Position numbers and translations under genes: made by a program. Positions 33,512-43,300 of a stretch of 64,000 nt of DNA are shown here, in pieces. The stretch is from NCBI RefSeq assembly GCF_900110035.1, contig NZ_FOCF01000007.1, positions 62,001 through 126,000 on the forward strand. Reading direction: 5' to 3'. The number at the start of each line of letters is the position of its first letter. The stretch's first letter is position 1. Source of the DNA: Sphingomonas gellani (GTDB lineage: Bacteria; Pseudomonadota; Alphaproteobacteria; Sphingomonadales; Sphingomonadaceae). The notes below the pieces were generated by a model. It was given only the letters and a program-made list of their open reading frames with translations. It did not search any database and was not told the origin of the DNA.

Positions 33512-35143
33512 CTATCGCTCCGAAACGCCGGGTCGATCGAGCAGCGCGCGCGTGACGCCGTTGGTCCAGCCGAACCCGTCCTGTACCGGATATTCGCCAC
33601 CACCACCCGGCCGGCCGGTATCGACGTCGTACTTCTCGACCAGCCGCCCGTCGCGGGCATAGACGCCGGCGACCGTGCGGACCCAGCGCGTCGCGATGGC
33701 GTCGGCCAGGCGCTTGTGCCCGTACCGATCCAGACCGGTAATCGCGATCCACTGCAACGGCGCCCAGCCATTGGGCTCATCCCATTGCTGTCCGGTCGCG
33801 GCCGTCGTCGTGGCAACGCCGCCGGGCCGCAACAACCTGGCCTCCACCGTCCGTGCGACGCGATCGGCCTGCGCCCGCGTGGCGAGACCGACGTAGAGCG
33901 GCATCGTCGTCGCGATCGTCAGACGGTCGCTCCGCCGGCCGCTCTGCCAATGAAGATCGGCGAAGGCGCCCGCCGCGTCGTCCCACAGATACCGCCGGAT
34001 CGCCGCCGCGCGCGTCTTCGCCTGCCGGTCGAACGCGGCCGCGCATTGCCGATCGCCACGCCGCGTACAGCCGGCGGCGATCGCCTGTTCCAGCCCGTAA
34101 AGCAGGGCATTCAGATCGACCGGCACCAGCGCGGTCGTTTCGATCGTTTCCAGCCGCCGTCCGTCGGCCAGCCAGCGCGAGCTGAAATCCCATCCGCTTT
34201 CCGCCGCGGCGCGCAGATCGCGGTACACCTCGCCCACCGGACGGCCCGATGCGGCGGCAGTGGCGACATCCTCGCGATAGGATTCGTCGCGCGGCGTCGC
34301 GCGGGCGTCCCAATAGCGGTTGAACAGCGTGCCGTCGGCCAGCCGCACGACGTGCTTCGCCGCGGTACCGGGACGCACGTCCTTTGCGCCGTCCATCCAG
34401 TACCGATGCTCCGCCATCAGCGCGTCGAGGTAACGGGCGTCGGCGGCGGCCGGATCGGCCGGCGAGGTCAGCGCCACCATCTGGTAGAAGAACGGCGGCT
34501 GCGACCGCGACAGGTAATAGCTTCGCGTCCCGTTCGGGATATGTCCATAGCGCGCCAGCAGGTCGGCGAAGTTGTCGGCCATCGCCGTCACGTCTTTCGC
34601 GCGACCGTCACGTACCAGGCCGAGCATCGTGAAATACGCGTCCCAGTAATAGAATTCCTGATAGCGCCCGCCGGGCACGATGAACGGCCGATCCAGCGGC
34701 AGCGCCGAACTGTATGCCGGCGGGGACAGCGGCGGTCGCACCAGATGCGGCCACAATGCGGCGATATGGTCGCGCAGGGACAAGGACGGCAGCTGCGCCG
34801 CGGCCGGTTGCGGCGGAAAGCTGAACTCGCGCAGCACGAACCGACGCAGCGCCTCCGTATCGGCGGGCCGTTCGCGGCGATAGTCGGCCATGATCTCCGA
34901 TGGCGCGCGACGCGGCACGGCATCGACGAACGTCTTGCTGTCGCGGAACAGCGGCGCCAGCTGAACCCGCACGAACAACTCGCCGAACAGGTCGGCCGGC
35001 GAGGATGGCCCGGCGACCTGTCCCGACGCGACCTGCGCCCTCGCCACCGGTTCGGCGTGCGCGACACGCTGGGCGCCGCTCCATGCCGGAGCGGCCAGCA
35101 GGGTGGCGATCAACGGGGCGGCGAACCGAAGAATGATGCGCAT
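33512..35143 (-). CDS. treA: Periplasmic alpha,alpha-trehalase (GH37)
   Basis: A 543-residue GH37 enzyme hydrolysing trehalose to two glucoses in the periplasm. Signal peptide at the N-terminus (RFAAPLIATLLAAPAWSGAQ). Both family signatures are present: PGGRYQEFYYWDAYF near residue 156 and QWDEPNGWAPLQW near 450. The catalytic Asp is in ESGWDFSSRW and the Glu in the C-terminal EKYDV or GGEYPVQDGFGWTNG block. Length agrees with E. coli TreA (565). The glycine-rich GGGGEY loop is usual for the family. It lies 65 bases after glcB on the same strand and might be read through from that operon. Confidence 0.95.
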   Translation of the reverse strand: MRIILRFAAPLIATLLAAPAWSGAQRVAHAEPVARAQVASGQVAGPSSPADLFGELFVRVQLAPLFRDSKTFVDAVPRRAPSEIMADYRRERPADTEALRRFVLREFSFPPQPAAAQLPSLSLRDHIAALWPHLVRPPLSPPAYSSALPLDRPFIVPGGRYQEFYYWDAYFTMLGLVRDGRAKDVTAMADNFADLLARYGHIPNGTRSYYLSRSQPPFFYQMVALTSPADPAAADARYLDALMAEHRYWMDGAKDVRPGTAAKHVVRLADGTLFNRYWDARATPRDESYREDVATAAASGRPVGEVYRDLRAAAESGWDFSSRWLADGRRLETIETTALVPVDLNALLYGLEQAIAAGCTRRGDRQCAAAFDRQAKTRAAAIRRYLWDDAAGAFADLHWQSGRRSDRLTIATTMPLYVGLATRAQADRVARTVEARLLRPGGVATTTAATGQQWDEPNGWAPLQWIAITGLDRYGHKRLADAIATRWVRTVAGVYARDGRLVEKYDVDTGRPGGGGEYPVQDGFGWTNGVTRALLDRPGVSER

Positions 35144-35208
35144 CGCTCTACCTTAAACGATTTGGGACGGGCGATGAACTCCTGCCGCCAAGGCCCCGCT
35201 ACACCAGC

Positions 35209-37308
35209 TCACACGCAACCAACTGCCTTCTGCTGCCGGCGGAACGCGTGCAGCAGCGGCTCCGTATAGCCGCTCGGTTGCCTCGCTCCGTCGAACACCA
35301 GCGCGCGCGCGGCCTGCATCGCCAGGCTGCCGGGTTGGAGCAGCGACCGGTACGCCGGATCGCCCGCATTCTGCGCATCGACCTTTGCGGCCATGCGGGT
35401 CAGCGCCGCCTCCACATCCTCCGCCGAGCAGACGCCGTGGCGCAACCAGTTGGCCATATGCTGCGACGAGATGCGCAGCGTGGCGCGATCCTCCATCAGG
35501 CCGACGTCGTGGATGTCCGGCACCTTGGAACATCCCACCCCCTGGTCCACCCAGCGCACCACATATCCCAGCAGTCCCTGTGCGTTGTTCTCCAGTTCCT
35601 CGCGCACGTCGTCGGGCGACCAGTTGCTGGACGCGATCGGCATGGACAGCAGCGTGTCGAGCGCCGGCACCGCCTCCGCCGCGATGTCGCGCTGGCGTTC
35701 CGTGACGTCGACCGAGTGGTAATGCATCGCGTGCAGCGTCGCGGCCGTCGGGCTCGGCACCCAGGCGGTGCTGGCGCCGGCCATCGGATGCGCCACCTTT
35801 TGCGCCAGCATGTCCGCCATGCGATCGGGCGCGGCCCACATGCCCTTGCCGATCTGAGCACGCCCGGCCAATCCGCAGGCCAACCCGATGCGGACGTTGC
35901 GATCCTCATAGGCGGAAAGCCACGCAGAACCCTTCATCTCCGCCTTGCGGATCATCGGACCCGCCTCAAAATCGGTGTGAATCTCGTCCCCTGTGCGGTC
36001 GAGAAACCCGGTGTTGATGAAGCAGATGCGGTGCCGGACCGCATGGATACACGCGGCCAGATTGGCGGAGGTGCGCCGCTCCTCGTCCATCACGCCCACC
36101 TTGATCGTGTGGCGCGGCAGGCCAAGCAGATCCTCGACCGCATCGAACAAGCGGTCGGTGAAAGCGCATTCGGTCGGCCCGTGCATCTTGGGCTTCACGA
36201 TGTAGATCGCGCCGGTGCGGCTGTTGCGATAACGGCCCTGCCTGCGCAGGTCGTGCACGCCGGTCAGGCTGGTGACGATCGCGTCCAGAATACCCTCCGG
36301 CGTCTCGCTCCCGTCCGCCATCCGCACCGCATCCGTCGTCATCAGGTGCCCGACGTTCCGCACGAACAACAGGCTGCGGCCGGGCAGGTGGAACGTCTCC
36401 CCCGCGTCATCGACATAGGCGCGATCTTCCGCCAGCCGCCGCGTCACAATGGTGCCGCCCTCGTCGAACGTGTCGGTCAGGTCGCCCCGGATGACACCCA
36501 GCCAATTGGCATAGGCCGCCACCTTGTCCGCAGCGTCGACCGCGGCGACCGAGTCCTCCAGATCGACGATGGTGGTCAGCGCGGCTTCCAGCACCACATC
36601 GGCGATCCCCGCAGGGTCGTCGCGCCCGATCGGATGCCCCCGGTCGATCACCACCTCGAGGTGCAACCCGTGATGGCGCAGCAACAGGCTTTCACCCCGC
36701 CGCCCGATCAGTTGGGCAGGGTCGGCGAGCGGCAGCGTGCCGCCGACCCATTCGGCCCAGCGCATGCCGTGCAGCGGAACCGCTTCGTCCAGGAACGCCT
36801 TCGCCCGCGCGATCACCGCCGCGCCCCGCGCCGCGTCATAGCCACCCGCTGCCGGTGTGCCGGGCAACGCATCGGTGCCGTACAGCGCATCGTACAGGCT
36901 GCCCCAGCGCGCGTTCGCCGCATTGAGCAGGAACCGAGCATTTAGCACCGGCACCACCAGTTGCGGACCCGACAGGCGCGCCACCTCCGCATCGACGCCC
37001 TGCGTGTCGATCGCGAAGGGGTCCGGCTCGGCGACCAGATAGCCGATCCCGCGCAGGAACGCCGCATAGGCCGCGGCATCCTGCGGCTGGCCACGCCGCG
37101 CGCGGTGCCACTCGTCGATCGCTGCCTGCATCCGATCGCGGGTCGCCAGCAGCTTCCGGTTTTCCGGCGCGAAGCGGGACAGAATCGCGGCGGTGCCTTG
37201 CCAGAACCGATCCGGGTCGATCCCGGTCCCGGGCAGCGCCTGTTGCTCGATGAAGTCGGCCAGTACGCGGGCGACCGACAATCCTGCGCGTTCGACGCGT
37301 TCGTCCAT
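35209..37308 (-). CDS. glcB: Malate synthase G
   Basis: A 699-residue monomeric malate synthase (G type, usually about 720), condensing glyoxylate with acetyl-CoA to malate in the cytoplasm. Recognisable blocks: [35 protein letters not shown] (catalytic-site Asp/Glu), [39 protein letters not shown] and [18 protein letters not shown]. The start [11 protein letters not shown] follows GAGGAAG. It is the last gene of aceA - small ORF - glcB, 8 bases after the small ORF. Together with isocitrate lyase it forms the glyoxylate shunt for growth on acetate, fatty acids or other C2 sources. Confidence 0.96.
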   Translation of the reverse strand: MDERVERAGLSVARVLADFIEQQALPGTGIDPDRFWQGTAAILSRFAPENRKLLATRDRMQAAIDEWHRARRGQPQDAAAYAAFLRGIGYLVAEPDPFAIDTQGVDAEVARLSGPQLVVPVLNARFLLNAANARWGSLYDALYGTDALPGTPAAGGYDAARGAAVIARAKAFLDEAVPLHGMRWAEWVGGTLPLADPAQLIGRRGESLLLRHHGLHLEVVIDRGHPIGRDDPAGIADVVLEAALTTIVDLEDSVAAVDAADKVAAYANWLGVIRGDLTDTFDEGGTIVTRRLAEDRAYVDDAGETFHLPGRSLLFVRNVGHLMTTDAVRMADGSETPEGILDAIVTSLTGVHDLRRQGRYRNSRTGAIYIVKPKMHGPTECAFTDRLFDAVEDLLGLPRHTIKVGVMDEERRTSANLAACIHAVRHRICFINTGFLDRTGDEIHTDFEAGPMIRKAEMKGSAWLSAYEDRNVRIGLACGLAGRAQIGKGMWAAPDRMADMLAQKVAHPMAGASTAWVPSPTAATLHAMHYHSVDVTERQRDIAAEAVPALDTLLSMPIASSNWSPDDVREELENNAQGLLGYVVRWVDQGVGCSKVPDIHDVGLMEDRATLRISSQHMANWLRHGVCSAEDVEAALTRMAAKVDAQNAGDPAYRSLLQPGSLAMQAARALVFDGARQPSGYTEPLLHAFRRQQKAVGCV

Positions 37309-37316
37309 GGGCTTCC

Positions 37317-37487
37317 TCAATCCAGCCGGCCGAGCCGGTGATAAAGGTTGCTGTACTTGATCGAATACGGACTGTCCTCGACCGTGCGCAGGTGGGTGAG
37401 GACCGCCGCCTTCAACAACCGGAAATCCTCGGTCGAGAACACCGCGCGGGCGCGGCCCGGTTCCTTGGTCAATGGGGTCGTGGTCAT
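37317..37487 (-). CDS. 56-residue small protein between aceA and glcB
   Basis: A short reading frame with all marks of a real gene: AGGAGAGG at proper distance before the ATG, high third-position GC, stop 8 bases before the glcB start, 39 bases after the aceA stop. The protein begins [17 protein letters not shown], has a mixed helix-like middle ([17 protein letters not shown]) and a basic/aromatic tail ([12 protein letters not shown]). It is soluble, without signal or membrane segment, cysteine or metal motif. I do not recognise a family. Position inside the glyoxylate-shunt operon suggests a role in regulating or assembling AceA or GlcB, but this is only context. Confidence 0.72.
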   Translation of the reverse strand: MTTTPLTKEPGRARAVFSTEDFRLLKAAVLTHLRTVEDSPYSIKYSNLYHRLGRLD

Positions 37488-37526
37488 CGCAACCTCTCCT
37501 CTCGTGATGAATGGGCTTCGTCGCCT

Positions 37527-39122
37527 TCATGCGGCGAACTGGTTCATGGTGTTGTGGGCGCCGCCGGCCTTCAGCGCGGCCTCACCGGCAAGATAGTCCT
37601 TGTGGTCGTCGCCCAGGTCGGACCCGGCCATGTTCTGGTGCCGGACGCAGGCGATCCCGTCGCGGATCTCACGCCGCTGCACGCCCGCGACATAGCCCAG
37701 CATCCCCGCCTCGCCGAAATAGTCGCGCGCCAGCTGGTCGGTGGACAATGCGGCCGTGTGATAGGTCGGCAGGGTGATGAGGTGGTGGAAGATGCCCGCC
37801 CGCGCGCTCGCCTCCCGCTGGAACGCGCGGATGCGCTCGTCCGCCTCCTGCCCCAGCGGCGTCGCGTCGTAGATCACGCTCATCAACGCGCTGCGTTCAT
37901 AACGGGCCATGTCCCGACCCTCCGCCTCCCACCGGTCGAACACCTGCTGGCGGAAATTCAGCGTCCAGTTGAACGAGGGCGAGTTGTTGTACACCAGCTT
38001 GGCGCTCGGCACCTCCTCCCGGATACGGTCGACCATGCCCGCGATCTGTTCGATGTGGGGCTTTTCCGTCTCGATCCACAACAGGTCCGCCCCGCCGCGC
38101 AACGCGGCGACGCAGTCCAGCACGCACCGGTCCTCCCCGGTTCCTGAGCGGAACTGGTACAGGTTGGACGGCAGCCGGCGCGGCCGCATCAGCCGCCCGT
38201 CCCGCTCGATCAGCACGTCACCGTGCAGGCCGCTCAGCTCGGTCACCTCCTCGCAATCGAGAAAGCCGTTGTACCGATCGGCCAGGTCGCCCGCTTCCCG
38301 GCTATAGGCGATCTGCTTGGTCAGCCCGGCGCCCAGCGAGTCCGTCCGTGCGACGATGATCCCATCCTCCACGCCGAGTTCCAGGAACGCGTAGCGGCAG
38401 GCGCGGATCTTCTGGAGGAAGTCCTCGTGCGGCACCGTGACCTTGCCATCCTGATGACCGCACTGTTTCTCGTCGGACACCTGGTTCTCGATCTGCAGGG
38501 CACAGGCGCCCGCCTCGATCATCTTGCGCGCGAGCAGATAGGTCGCCTCGGCATTGCCGAACCCGGCGTCGATATCGGCGATGATCGGCACGACATGTGT
38601 CTGGTGCGCGTCGACCTCCGCCATCAACGCCGCCGCCCGCTTGGCGTCGCCCGCCGCCTCCGCCGCATCGATCGCCCGGAACAGCCCGCCCAACTCGCGC
38701 GCGTCCGCCTGACGGAGGAAGGTGTAGATCTCCTCGATCAGCGCCGGGACGCTGGTCTTTTCGTGCATAGACTGGTCCGGCAGCGGCCCGAACTCCGACC
38801 GAAGCGCGGCGACCATCCAGCCCGACAGGTACAGGTAGCGGCCGCGCGTGGTGCCGAAATGCTTCTTCACCGCGATCATCTTCTGTTGCGCGATGAACCC
38901 GTGCCAGCAACCCAGCGACTGCGTGTAGCTGGACGGATCGGCATCATAGGCGGCCATGTCCTCGCGCATGATCCGCGCGGTGTAGCGCGCGATGTCCAGC
39001 CCGGTCGCGAACCGGTTCTGCCGCCGCATGCGCGCCACCGCGTCGGGCGCGATCCCGTCCCACGCCGCACCCGACCGGGCGATCAGCGACTGGGCCATGG
39101 ACAGGTCGGTGGCATACGGCAT
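37527..39122 (-). CDS. aceA: Isocitrate lyase (531-residue type)
   Basis: Cleaves isocitrate to glyoxylate and succinate. The active-site block is [18 protein letters not shown] near residue 215, the KQCGH variant of the classical KKCGH, as in the ~530-residue enzymes of Pseudomonas and many alphaproteobacteria. Other blocks: [25 protein letters not shown] (metal site), [18 protein letters not shown] and YNNSPSFNW. It heads the aceA-orf-glcB operon and is divergent from the RamB/ScfR-like regulator. A 7-bp inverted repeat in the shared upstream region is a candidate control site. Confidence 0.96.
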   Translation of the reverse strand: MPYATDLSMAQSLIARSGAAWDGIAPDAVARMRRQNRFATGLDIARYTARIMREDMAAYDADPSSYTQSLGCWHGFIAQQKMIAVKKHFGTTRGRYLYLSGWMVAALRSEFGPLPDQSMHEKTSVPALIEEIYTFLRQADARELGGLFRAIDAAEAAGDAKRAAALMAEVDAHQTHVVPIIADIDAGFGNAEATYLLARKMIEAGACALQIENQVSDEKQCGHQDGKVTVPHEDFLQKIRACRYAFLELGVEDGIIVARTDSLGAGLTKQIAYSREAGDLADRYNGFLDCEEVTELSGLHGDVLIERDGRLMRPRRLPSNLYQFRSGTGEDRCVLDCVAALRGGADLLWIETEKPHIEQIAGMVDRIREEVPSAKLVYNNSPSFNWTLNFRQQVFDRWEAEGRDMARYERSALMSVIYDATPLGQEADERIRAFQREASARAGIFHHLITLPTYHTAALSTDQLARDYFGEAGMLGYVAGVQRREIRDGIACVRHQNMAGSDLGDDHKDYLAGEAALKAGGAHNTMNQFAA

Positions 39123-39204
39123 CGTGTCTCTCCGCGAATGTGTCGCACCCGGCTACCGTGCGGACGCACCCCCTCTCCAGTCGCGGCGATGTGGAGTTGT
39201 GGAG

Positions 39205-39227
39205 CTTTACAAGCTCATACTGTAAAG
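39205..39227. promoter_or_regulatory. Inverted repeat CTTTACA-N9-TGTAAAG, candidate operator
   Basis: Perfect 7-bp arms in the 139-base region between aceA and the divergent regulator. A second, overlapping palindrome GAGCTT-TAC-AAGCTC covers 39202-39216. The site lies 35 bases from the regulator ATG and 83 from the aceA ATG, suitable for joint control of both. Binding by the adjacent RamB/ScfR-type protein is inferred. Confidence 0.5.
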
Positions 39228-39261
39228 GTGTCGAGCAACTTACACGCGGGAGGTGTCACGT

Positions 39262-40647
39262 ATGGCCGTCGAGCGCAGCGCCTATCTCGGCCCTCGATTG
39301 CGCCGCCTGCGTCGCGATCTGGGCCTGACCCAGCCCGACCTGGCCGCCGCTCTGGAGATTTCGGCCTCCTATGTCTCCCTGATCGAGAGCAATCAGCGGC
39401 CGATGACGGCGGACCTGCTGCTCCGGCTCGCGCGGACCTATCATATCGACCTGTCCGACTTTGCGGGCGATGGCGGGGAAGCGTTCACGCGCCGGCTTCA
39501 GGCCGCGTTGAAGGACCCGCTGTTCGCCGACCTGGACCTGCCGCGCCTGCAATCGGCCGATGTCGCGGCGAACTATCCGGGCATCACGGAGGCGTTTCTT
39601 CGCCTGCATAGCGCCTACGGTGCCGAACAGCGTGTCCTGGCGGAGGGGCCGCGGGACGCCGACTCCGACGATGCCGATCCGGTGGTGGAGGTTCGCCGGC
39701 TGCTGCTCGCCCGCCGCAATCACTTCCCCGCGCTGGACGAGGCCGCGGAGGCGCTGTCGGGTGCGGTCGCCGATGCGGGCGGGTTGCAGCCGTTCATCGA
39801 GGCGCGCCACCGCCTGCGCGTCCGTCGCCTGCCGCCCGACATCATGGCCGGACAGGTGCGCCGCCATGATCCCCATCACCGCGCGATCTTTCTGGACGAC
39901 AGCCTGGACGGGCCGACCGCGCGGTTCCACCTGGCGGTGCAGCTTGCCTATCTCTCGCTGCCTCGCGAGTTGGACCGGGCCGAAGCGGACAGCGGCTTGG
40001 CCGACTCCAACGCCCGCCGGCTCGTCCGACGCACACTAGCCAATTATGCGGGCGCGGCGATCCTGATGCCCTATGCCGCCTTCCACCGCGCGGCGGAGGA
40101 ACGCCGATATGATGTGGAGGCGCTGGCACGACGGTTCGAGGTCACCTGGGAGGCTGCCGCCCATCGCCTGACCACGCTCGCCCGACCCGGGCAGGAGGGG
40201 GTCCCATTCTCCTTCATCCGCATCGACGCGGCCGGAAATGTCTCCAAACGCTATGACGGGGCCGCCTTCCCGTTCGCCGGGCAAGGTGGCGGATGCCCCT
40301 TGTGGAGCATCCACACGACCTTCCGCACGCCGGGGCGGGTCGTGACGCAATGGCTGCAACTGCCCGACGGACAGCGCTTCCTGTCCGTCGCCCGCGCCGA
40401 GGAGAGCGGCGGCGGCGGCCACGGCCTGCCGCGAACGGAGCGCGCCGTGGCGCTGGTCTGCGCCGCCGAACATGCGGGCCGGCTCATCTATGCGGAGCCG
40501 GCCACCGATCCGACGCCGATCGGCATCACCTGCCGCCTATGCCAACGCGCCCGCTGCCACGCCCGCGCGCTGCCACCGATCGGCCGCCAGATCCTGCCCG
40601 ACGACTACCACCGCGGTCGCGCCCCGCTGGGCTATGCCGACGACTGA
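39262..40647 (+). CDS. RamB/ScfR-type XRE regulator of glyoxylate-shunt/short-chain acid metabolism
   Basis: A 461-residue regulator. Residues about 7-62 are an XRE HTH (LGPRLRRLRRDLGLTQPDLAAALEISASYVSLIESN); the rest matches the large ligand-sensing region (IrrE/DUF955-like plus DUF2083) of RamB, MccR and ScfR, which sense acyl-CoA or related signals and control aceA, prpBDC or methylcitrate genes. The C-terminus carries the cysteine motif ITCRLCQRARCHARA typical of this group. The ATG at 39262 follows GGGAGG; an in-frame GTG at 39253 overlaps that site and is less likely. Divergent position to aceA fits RamB-like control of isocitrate lyase. Confidence 0.87.
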   Translation: MAVERSAYLGPRLRRLRRDLGLTQPDLAAALEISASYVSLIESNQRPMTADLLLRLARTYHIDLSDFAGDGGEAFTRRLQAALKDPLFADLDLPRLQSADVAANYPGITEAFLRLHSAYGAEQRVLAEGPRDADSDDADPVVEVRRLLLARRNHFPALDEAAEALSGAVADAGGLQPFIEARHRLRVRRLPPDIMAGQVRRHDPHHRAIFLDDSLDGPTARFHLAVQLAYLSLPRELDRAEADSGLADSNARRLVRRTLANYAGAAILMPYAAFHRAAEERRYDVEALARRFEVTWEAAAHRLTTLARPGQEGVPFSFIRIDAAGNVSKRYDGAAFPFAGQGGGCPLWSIHTTFRTPGRVVTQWLQLPDGQRFLSVARAEESGGGGHGLPRTERAVALVCAAEHAGRLIYAEPATDPTPIGITCRLCQRARCHARALPPIGRQILPDDYHRGRAPLGYADD

Positions 40648-40655
40648 CCGGAGTC

Positions 40656-40666
40656 GGGGGGGGGGG
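40656..40666. repeat. G11 homopolymer
   Basis: Eleven consecutive G between the convergent XRE and LacI genes, 9 bases after the XRE stop. No gene or start codon depends on its length. Likely neutral and prone to sequencing or slippage error. Confidence 0.9.
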
Positions 40667-40730
40667 TGATCTTCCATCGTTATCGAGCAGTACGGCCGCC
40701 GGACCCCTATCGCCCGGATCTTTGCAAAGG

Positions 40731-41780
40731 TCAGGGCGCTGGAGCCGTGGTCTGCCGGTGAACGATGCCCGCCGCGATCGTAACCGGAGCCGCGTCACCC
40801 TGGCTGTGGCGCCTCTCCTCGATGATGAGCCGTACCGCGCAGGAGGCCACCTCCGCGATCGGCTGCACGATGGCGGTCACCGGCGGATCGGCATGTCGCA
40901 TCGCCGGCGTGTCGTCGAAGCTGACTAAAGAAAGCTCCCGCGGCACCGCCAGGCCCCGTTCCCGCGCCACCTCCAGCACGCCGAGCGTCATCTGGTCGTT
41001 GCTGACGACCAGTGCCGTCGCCCGCTGGTCCAGCGACAGGAGCTGCGTGGCCGCCGTTCGCCCCGACCCGTGGCTGAAATCGCCGGTGGCAAGCAGGTCG
41101 GTCGTATCCAGCCCGGCATCGACCATTGCCGCCTGCCATCCGTCGACGCGCCAGCCGCTGAGTTCGTAATCCGCCGGCCCCGCGACAAAGCCGATGCGGC
41201 GATGCCCCAGTCCGATCAGATGTTCCGTGGCGAGCCGTGCCGCCCGGTCGTCGTCCATGGTCAGCTTGATGCCACCCCCCGGCCGCAGGGACCCGATCCT
41301 GGCGAAGCTGATGCCTTGGTCCTCCAGCAACGTGACGATCCGGCTGTTGCCCGAATGAGGCGGGGTGAGGATGATCCCGTCGGGCTGCACCGCAGCGATC
41401 GCGGCCAGCAACTCGCGTTCCAACTGGTCGCTGTGCGTGTCGATCAGTTCTATGATCATCCTGTAGCCATGCTCGGCACAGGTCAGCATGCCGCCCAACA
41501 GCATCTGGTCGACCCAGTCCGTGCCCTGGCGGGATCGCCACTCCGCGATCGTTCGCTCCCGGTCGTTCAGCGCGAGGATGAAATAGGAATGCGCGCCCGC
41601 CATGCGCTGCGCCGCCAGCGAGGGGACGTAGCCCAGGCGGTCGATCGATTCCTGAACCCGCTGCATCATTTCCGGGCGGACGTTCGGCGCCTTGTTTACG
41701 ACGCGGCTGACCGTCTGCAACGACACGCCGGCATCGGCGGCGACGTGCCGGATGGTGATCGCTCGGGGACGCTTGGCCAT
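40731..41780 (-). CDS. LacI-family transcriptional regulator
   Basis: A 349-residue repressor. Residues 8-55 form the LacI HTH and hinge (ITIRHVAADAGVSLQTVSRVVN, RVQESIDRLGYVPSLAAQRMAG); the rest is the periplasmic-binding-protein-like sugar domain (PDGIILTPPHSGN, GHRRIGFVAGP, ALVVSNDQMTLGVLEVA, VSFDDTP). AGGAAGG precedes the start. It is the last gene of the TBDR 3 cluster, 17 bases after the halogenase stop, so it may be co-transcribed and autoregulated. Paired GAACGTTC palindromes at the TBDR 3/GH3 divergent promoters are of the sort LacI proteins bind and are probable targets. The inducing sugar is unknown; GH3 next door suggests a beta-glucoside or beta-xyloside. Confidence 0.9.
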   Translation of the reverse strand: MAKRPRAITIRHVAADAGVSLQTVSRVVNKAPNVRPEMMQRVQESIDRLGYVPSLAAQRMAGAHSYFILALNDRERTIAEWRSRQGTDWVDQMLLGGMLTCAEHGYRMIIELIDTHSDQLERELLAAIAAVQPDGIILTPPHSGNSRIVTLLEDQGISFARIGSLRPGGGIKLTMDDDRAARLATEHLIGLGHRRIGFVAGPADYELSGWRVDGWQAAMVDAGLDTTDLLATGDFSHGSGRTAATQLLSLDQRATALVVSNDQMTLGVLEVARERGLAVPRELSLVSFDDTPAMRHADPPVTAIVQPIAEVASCAVRLIIEERRHSQGDAAPVTIAAGIVHRQTTAPAP

Positions 41781-41797
41781 GAACGACGCCTTCCTGC

Positions 41798-43300
41798 CTA
41801 GCGGGCCTGACCCTGTGGCAACACGCCGCAATATCGGGCGACATAGGCACCATGATCCGGCAGGCCGGCCACGGTCCGCCGCGTCGTCTCGCGCAGAGTC
41901 TCCAGCAGTTTCGCCAGTTCGTCGTCGCGCAGCTTGCCCGCGATCGGGTGCCGTTCCTGCGGCACGATGCCCTGCCCCATCATCACCTGCACCCAGCTGT
42001 TCTCCGCAAACAGCTCCTCGTTCCGGCGAAAGACGCGGCCCGTTTCGCGGAACAGCTCGATCTTCTGCGCCAGCGTGTCCGGGATCTCCATCGCCGCGCA
42101 TTGCCGCCAGAACGGGCTGTCCCGACGTTCCGTCACCTTATAGTGCAGGATCAGGAAATCCCGGATCTGCAGCATGTCGGCGTTCTGCTGGTCGTTGAAC
42201 TCGGCGATGTCGCGTTCGCTGACCGGGCCGGCGGGCATCATGCGGATCAGGCGAAGGATCGCTCGCTGGATCAGGTGGATGCTGGTCGATTCCAGCGGCT
42301 CCATGAACCCGCCGGACAGGCCGATGGCGATGCAGTTGCGGTGCCATTGCTTGCGGCGGGTTCCCGTCACGAAGCGCAGGCGGTTGGGCTCGGTCAGCAC
42401 CGGCCCCTGCACATTGCCCAACAGCCGTTCCTGTGCGGCGTCATGGTCGAGATACCGGCTGCAATAGACGATGCCGTTGCCGGTCCTGTGCTGAAGCGGA
42501 ATGCGCCATTGCCAACCGGCATCATGGGCCATGGCGCGCGTGAACGGCGGCGGTGGCTCCGCACTCTCCGTCTGCACCGCGATGGCGGAGTCGCAGGGAA
42601 GATAATGCGTCCAGTCGTCATAGCCGGCATGCAGCGCCTGTTCGATAAGCAGCGCGCGAAACCCGGTGCAATCGAGGAACAGGTCGCCCTCGATCCGTAC
42701 ACCGGAATCGAGCACCAGCGCCGCGATATTCCCGCTTTCGCCATCAAGCGCCACCTGCTGGATACGACCCTCGACCCGCCGCGCGCCGTCCGCCTCCGCC
42801 AGTCCGCGCAGGAACCGGCCGTACAGCGTGGAGTCCAGCTGATAGGCGTAGTTCATCCGCTCATCGGGCAGATGCGCAAACCGATTGTCGGCGGCCGCCA
42901 GCAGTTCCAGGCAGTACGCGTCGTAGGGCTGGGTGTGTCCGCGGCGCAGCCCCTCCAGCCAGAAATGCTGGAACCCCGCCGACCAGTGATCCTTCCCCGT
43001 CAGGCCAAACGAATGGAAATAGCTGTCGCCCGCCCGCTTCCAGCCATCGAACATGATGCCCAGCTTGAACGTCGCGCGGGTGGCGCGCATGAAGTCGGCC
43101 TCGTTGATGCCGAGCAAGCGGTTGTAGGTGGCCAGCGGCGGGATCGTCGATTCACCGACGCCGACCGTGCCGATCGCGTCGGACTCGACCAGCGTCAGGT
43201 CGACCGCCTTTCCCATCGTCCGCGCGATCGCGGCCGCCGCCATCCACCCGGCGGTGCCGCCGCCGGCGATGACGATGCGATACGGGGCAGGCCCGGTCAT
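41798..43300 (-). CDS. Flavin-dependent tryptophan-halogenase-like protein of a TBDR cluster
   Basis: A 500-residue FADH2-dependent halogenase homologue. FAD motif VIAGGGTAGWMAA at the N-terminus; the reactive-lysine region TFKLGIMF near residue 80; the halogenase signature WQWRIP near 265; and the conserved Glu/Ser stretch MEPLESTSIHLIQ near 335. All residues thought essential for HOCl/HOBr formation and transfer seem present, so the enzyme could be active. Homologues stand beside TBDRs in many sphingomonads, caulobacters and xanthomonads; a few prefer bromide and indole in vitro, but the natural substrate is unresolved. Coupled by ATGA to the JmjC-like gene. No flavin reductase is visible in the window. 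Confidence 0.9.
   Translation of the reverse strand: MTGPAPYRIVIAGGGTAGWMAAAAIARTMGKAVDLTLVESDAIGTVGVGESTIPPLATYNRLLGINEADFMRATRATFKLGIMFDGWKRAGDSYFHSFGLTGKDHWSAGFQHFWLEGLRRGHTQPYDAYCLELLAAADNRFAHLPDERMNYAYQLDSTLYGRFLRGLAEADGARRVEGRIQQVALDGESGNIAALVLDSGVRIEGDLFLDCTGFRALLIEQALHAGYDDWTHYLPCDSAIAVQTESAEPPPPFTRAMAHDAGWQWRIPLQHRTGNGIVYCSRYLDHDAAQERLLGNVQGPVLTEPNRLRFVTGTRRKQWHRNCIAIGLSGGFMEPLESTSIHLIQRAILRLIRMMPAGPVSERDIAEFNDQQNADMLQIRDFLILHYKVTERRDSPFWRQCAAMEIPDTLAQKIELFRETGRVFRRNEELFAENSWVQVMMGQGIVPQERHPIAGKLRDDELAKLLETLRETTRRTVAGLPDHGAYVARYCGVLPQGQAR

Noticed and set aside
40656..40666. G11 tract as a phase-variation switch
   Set aside because: It lies between convergent gene ends, not in a promoter or reading frame, so length changes would have no clear effect.
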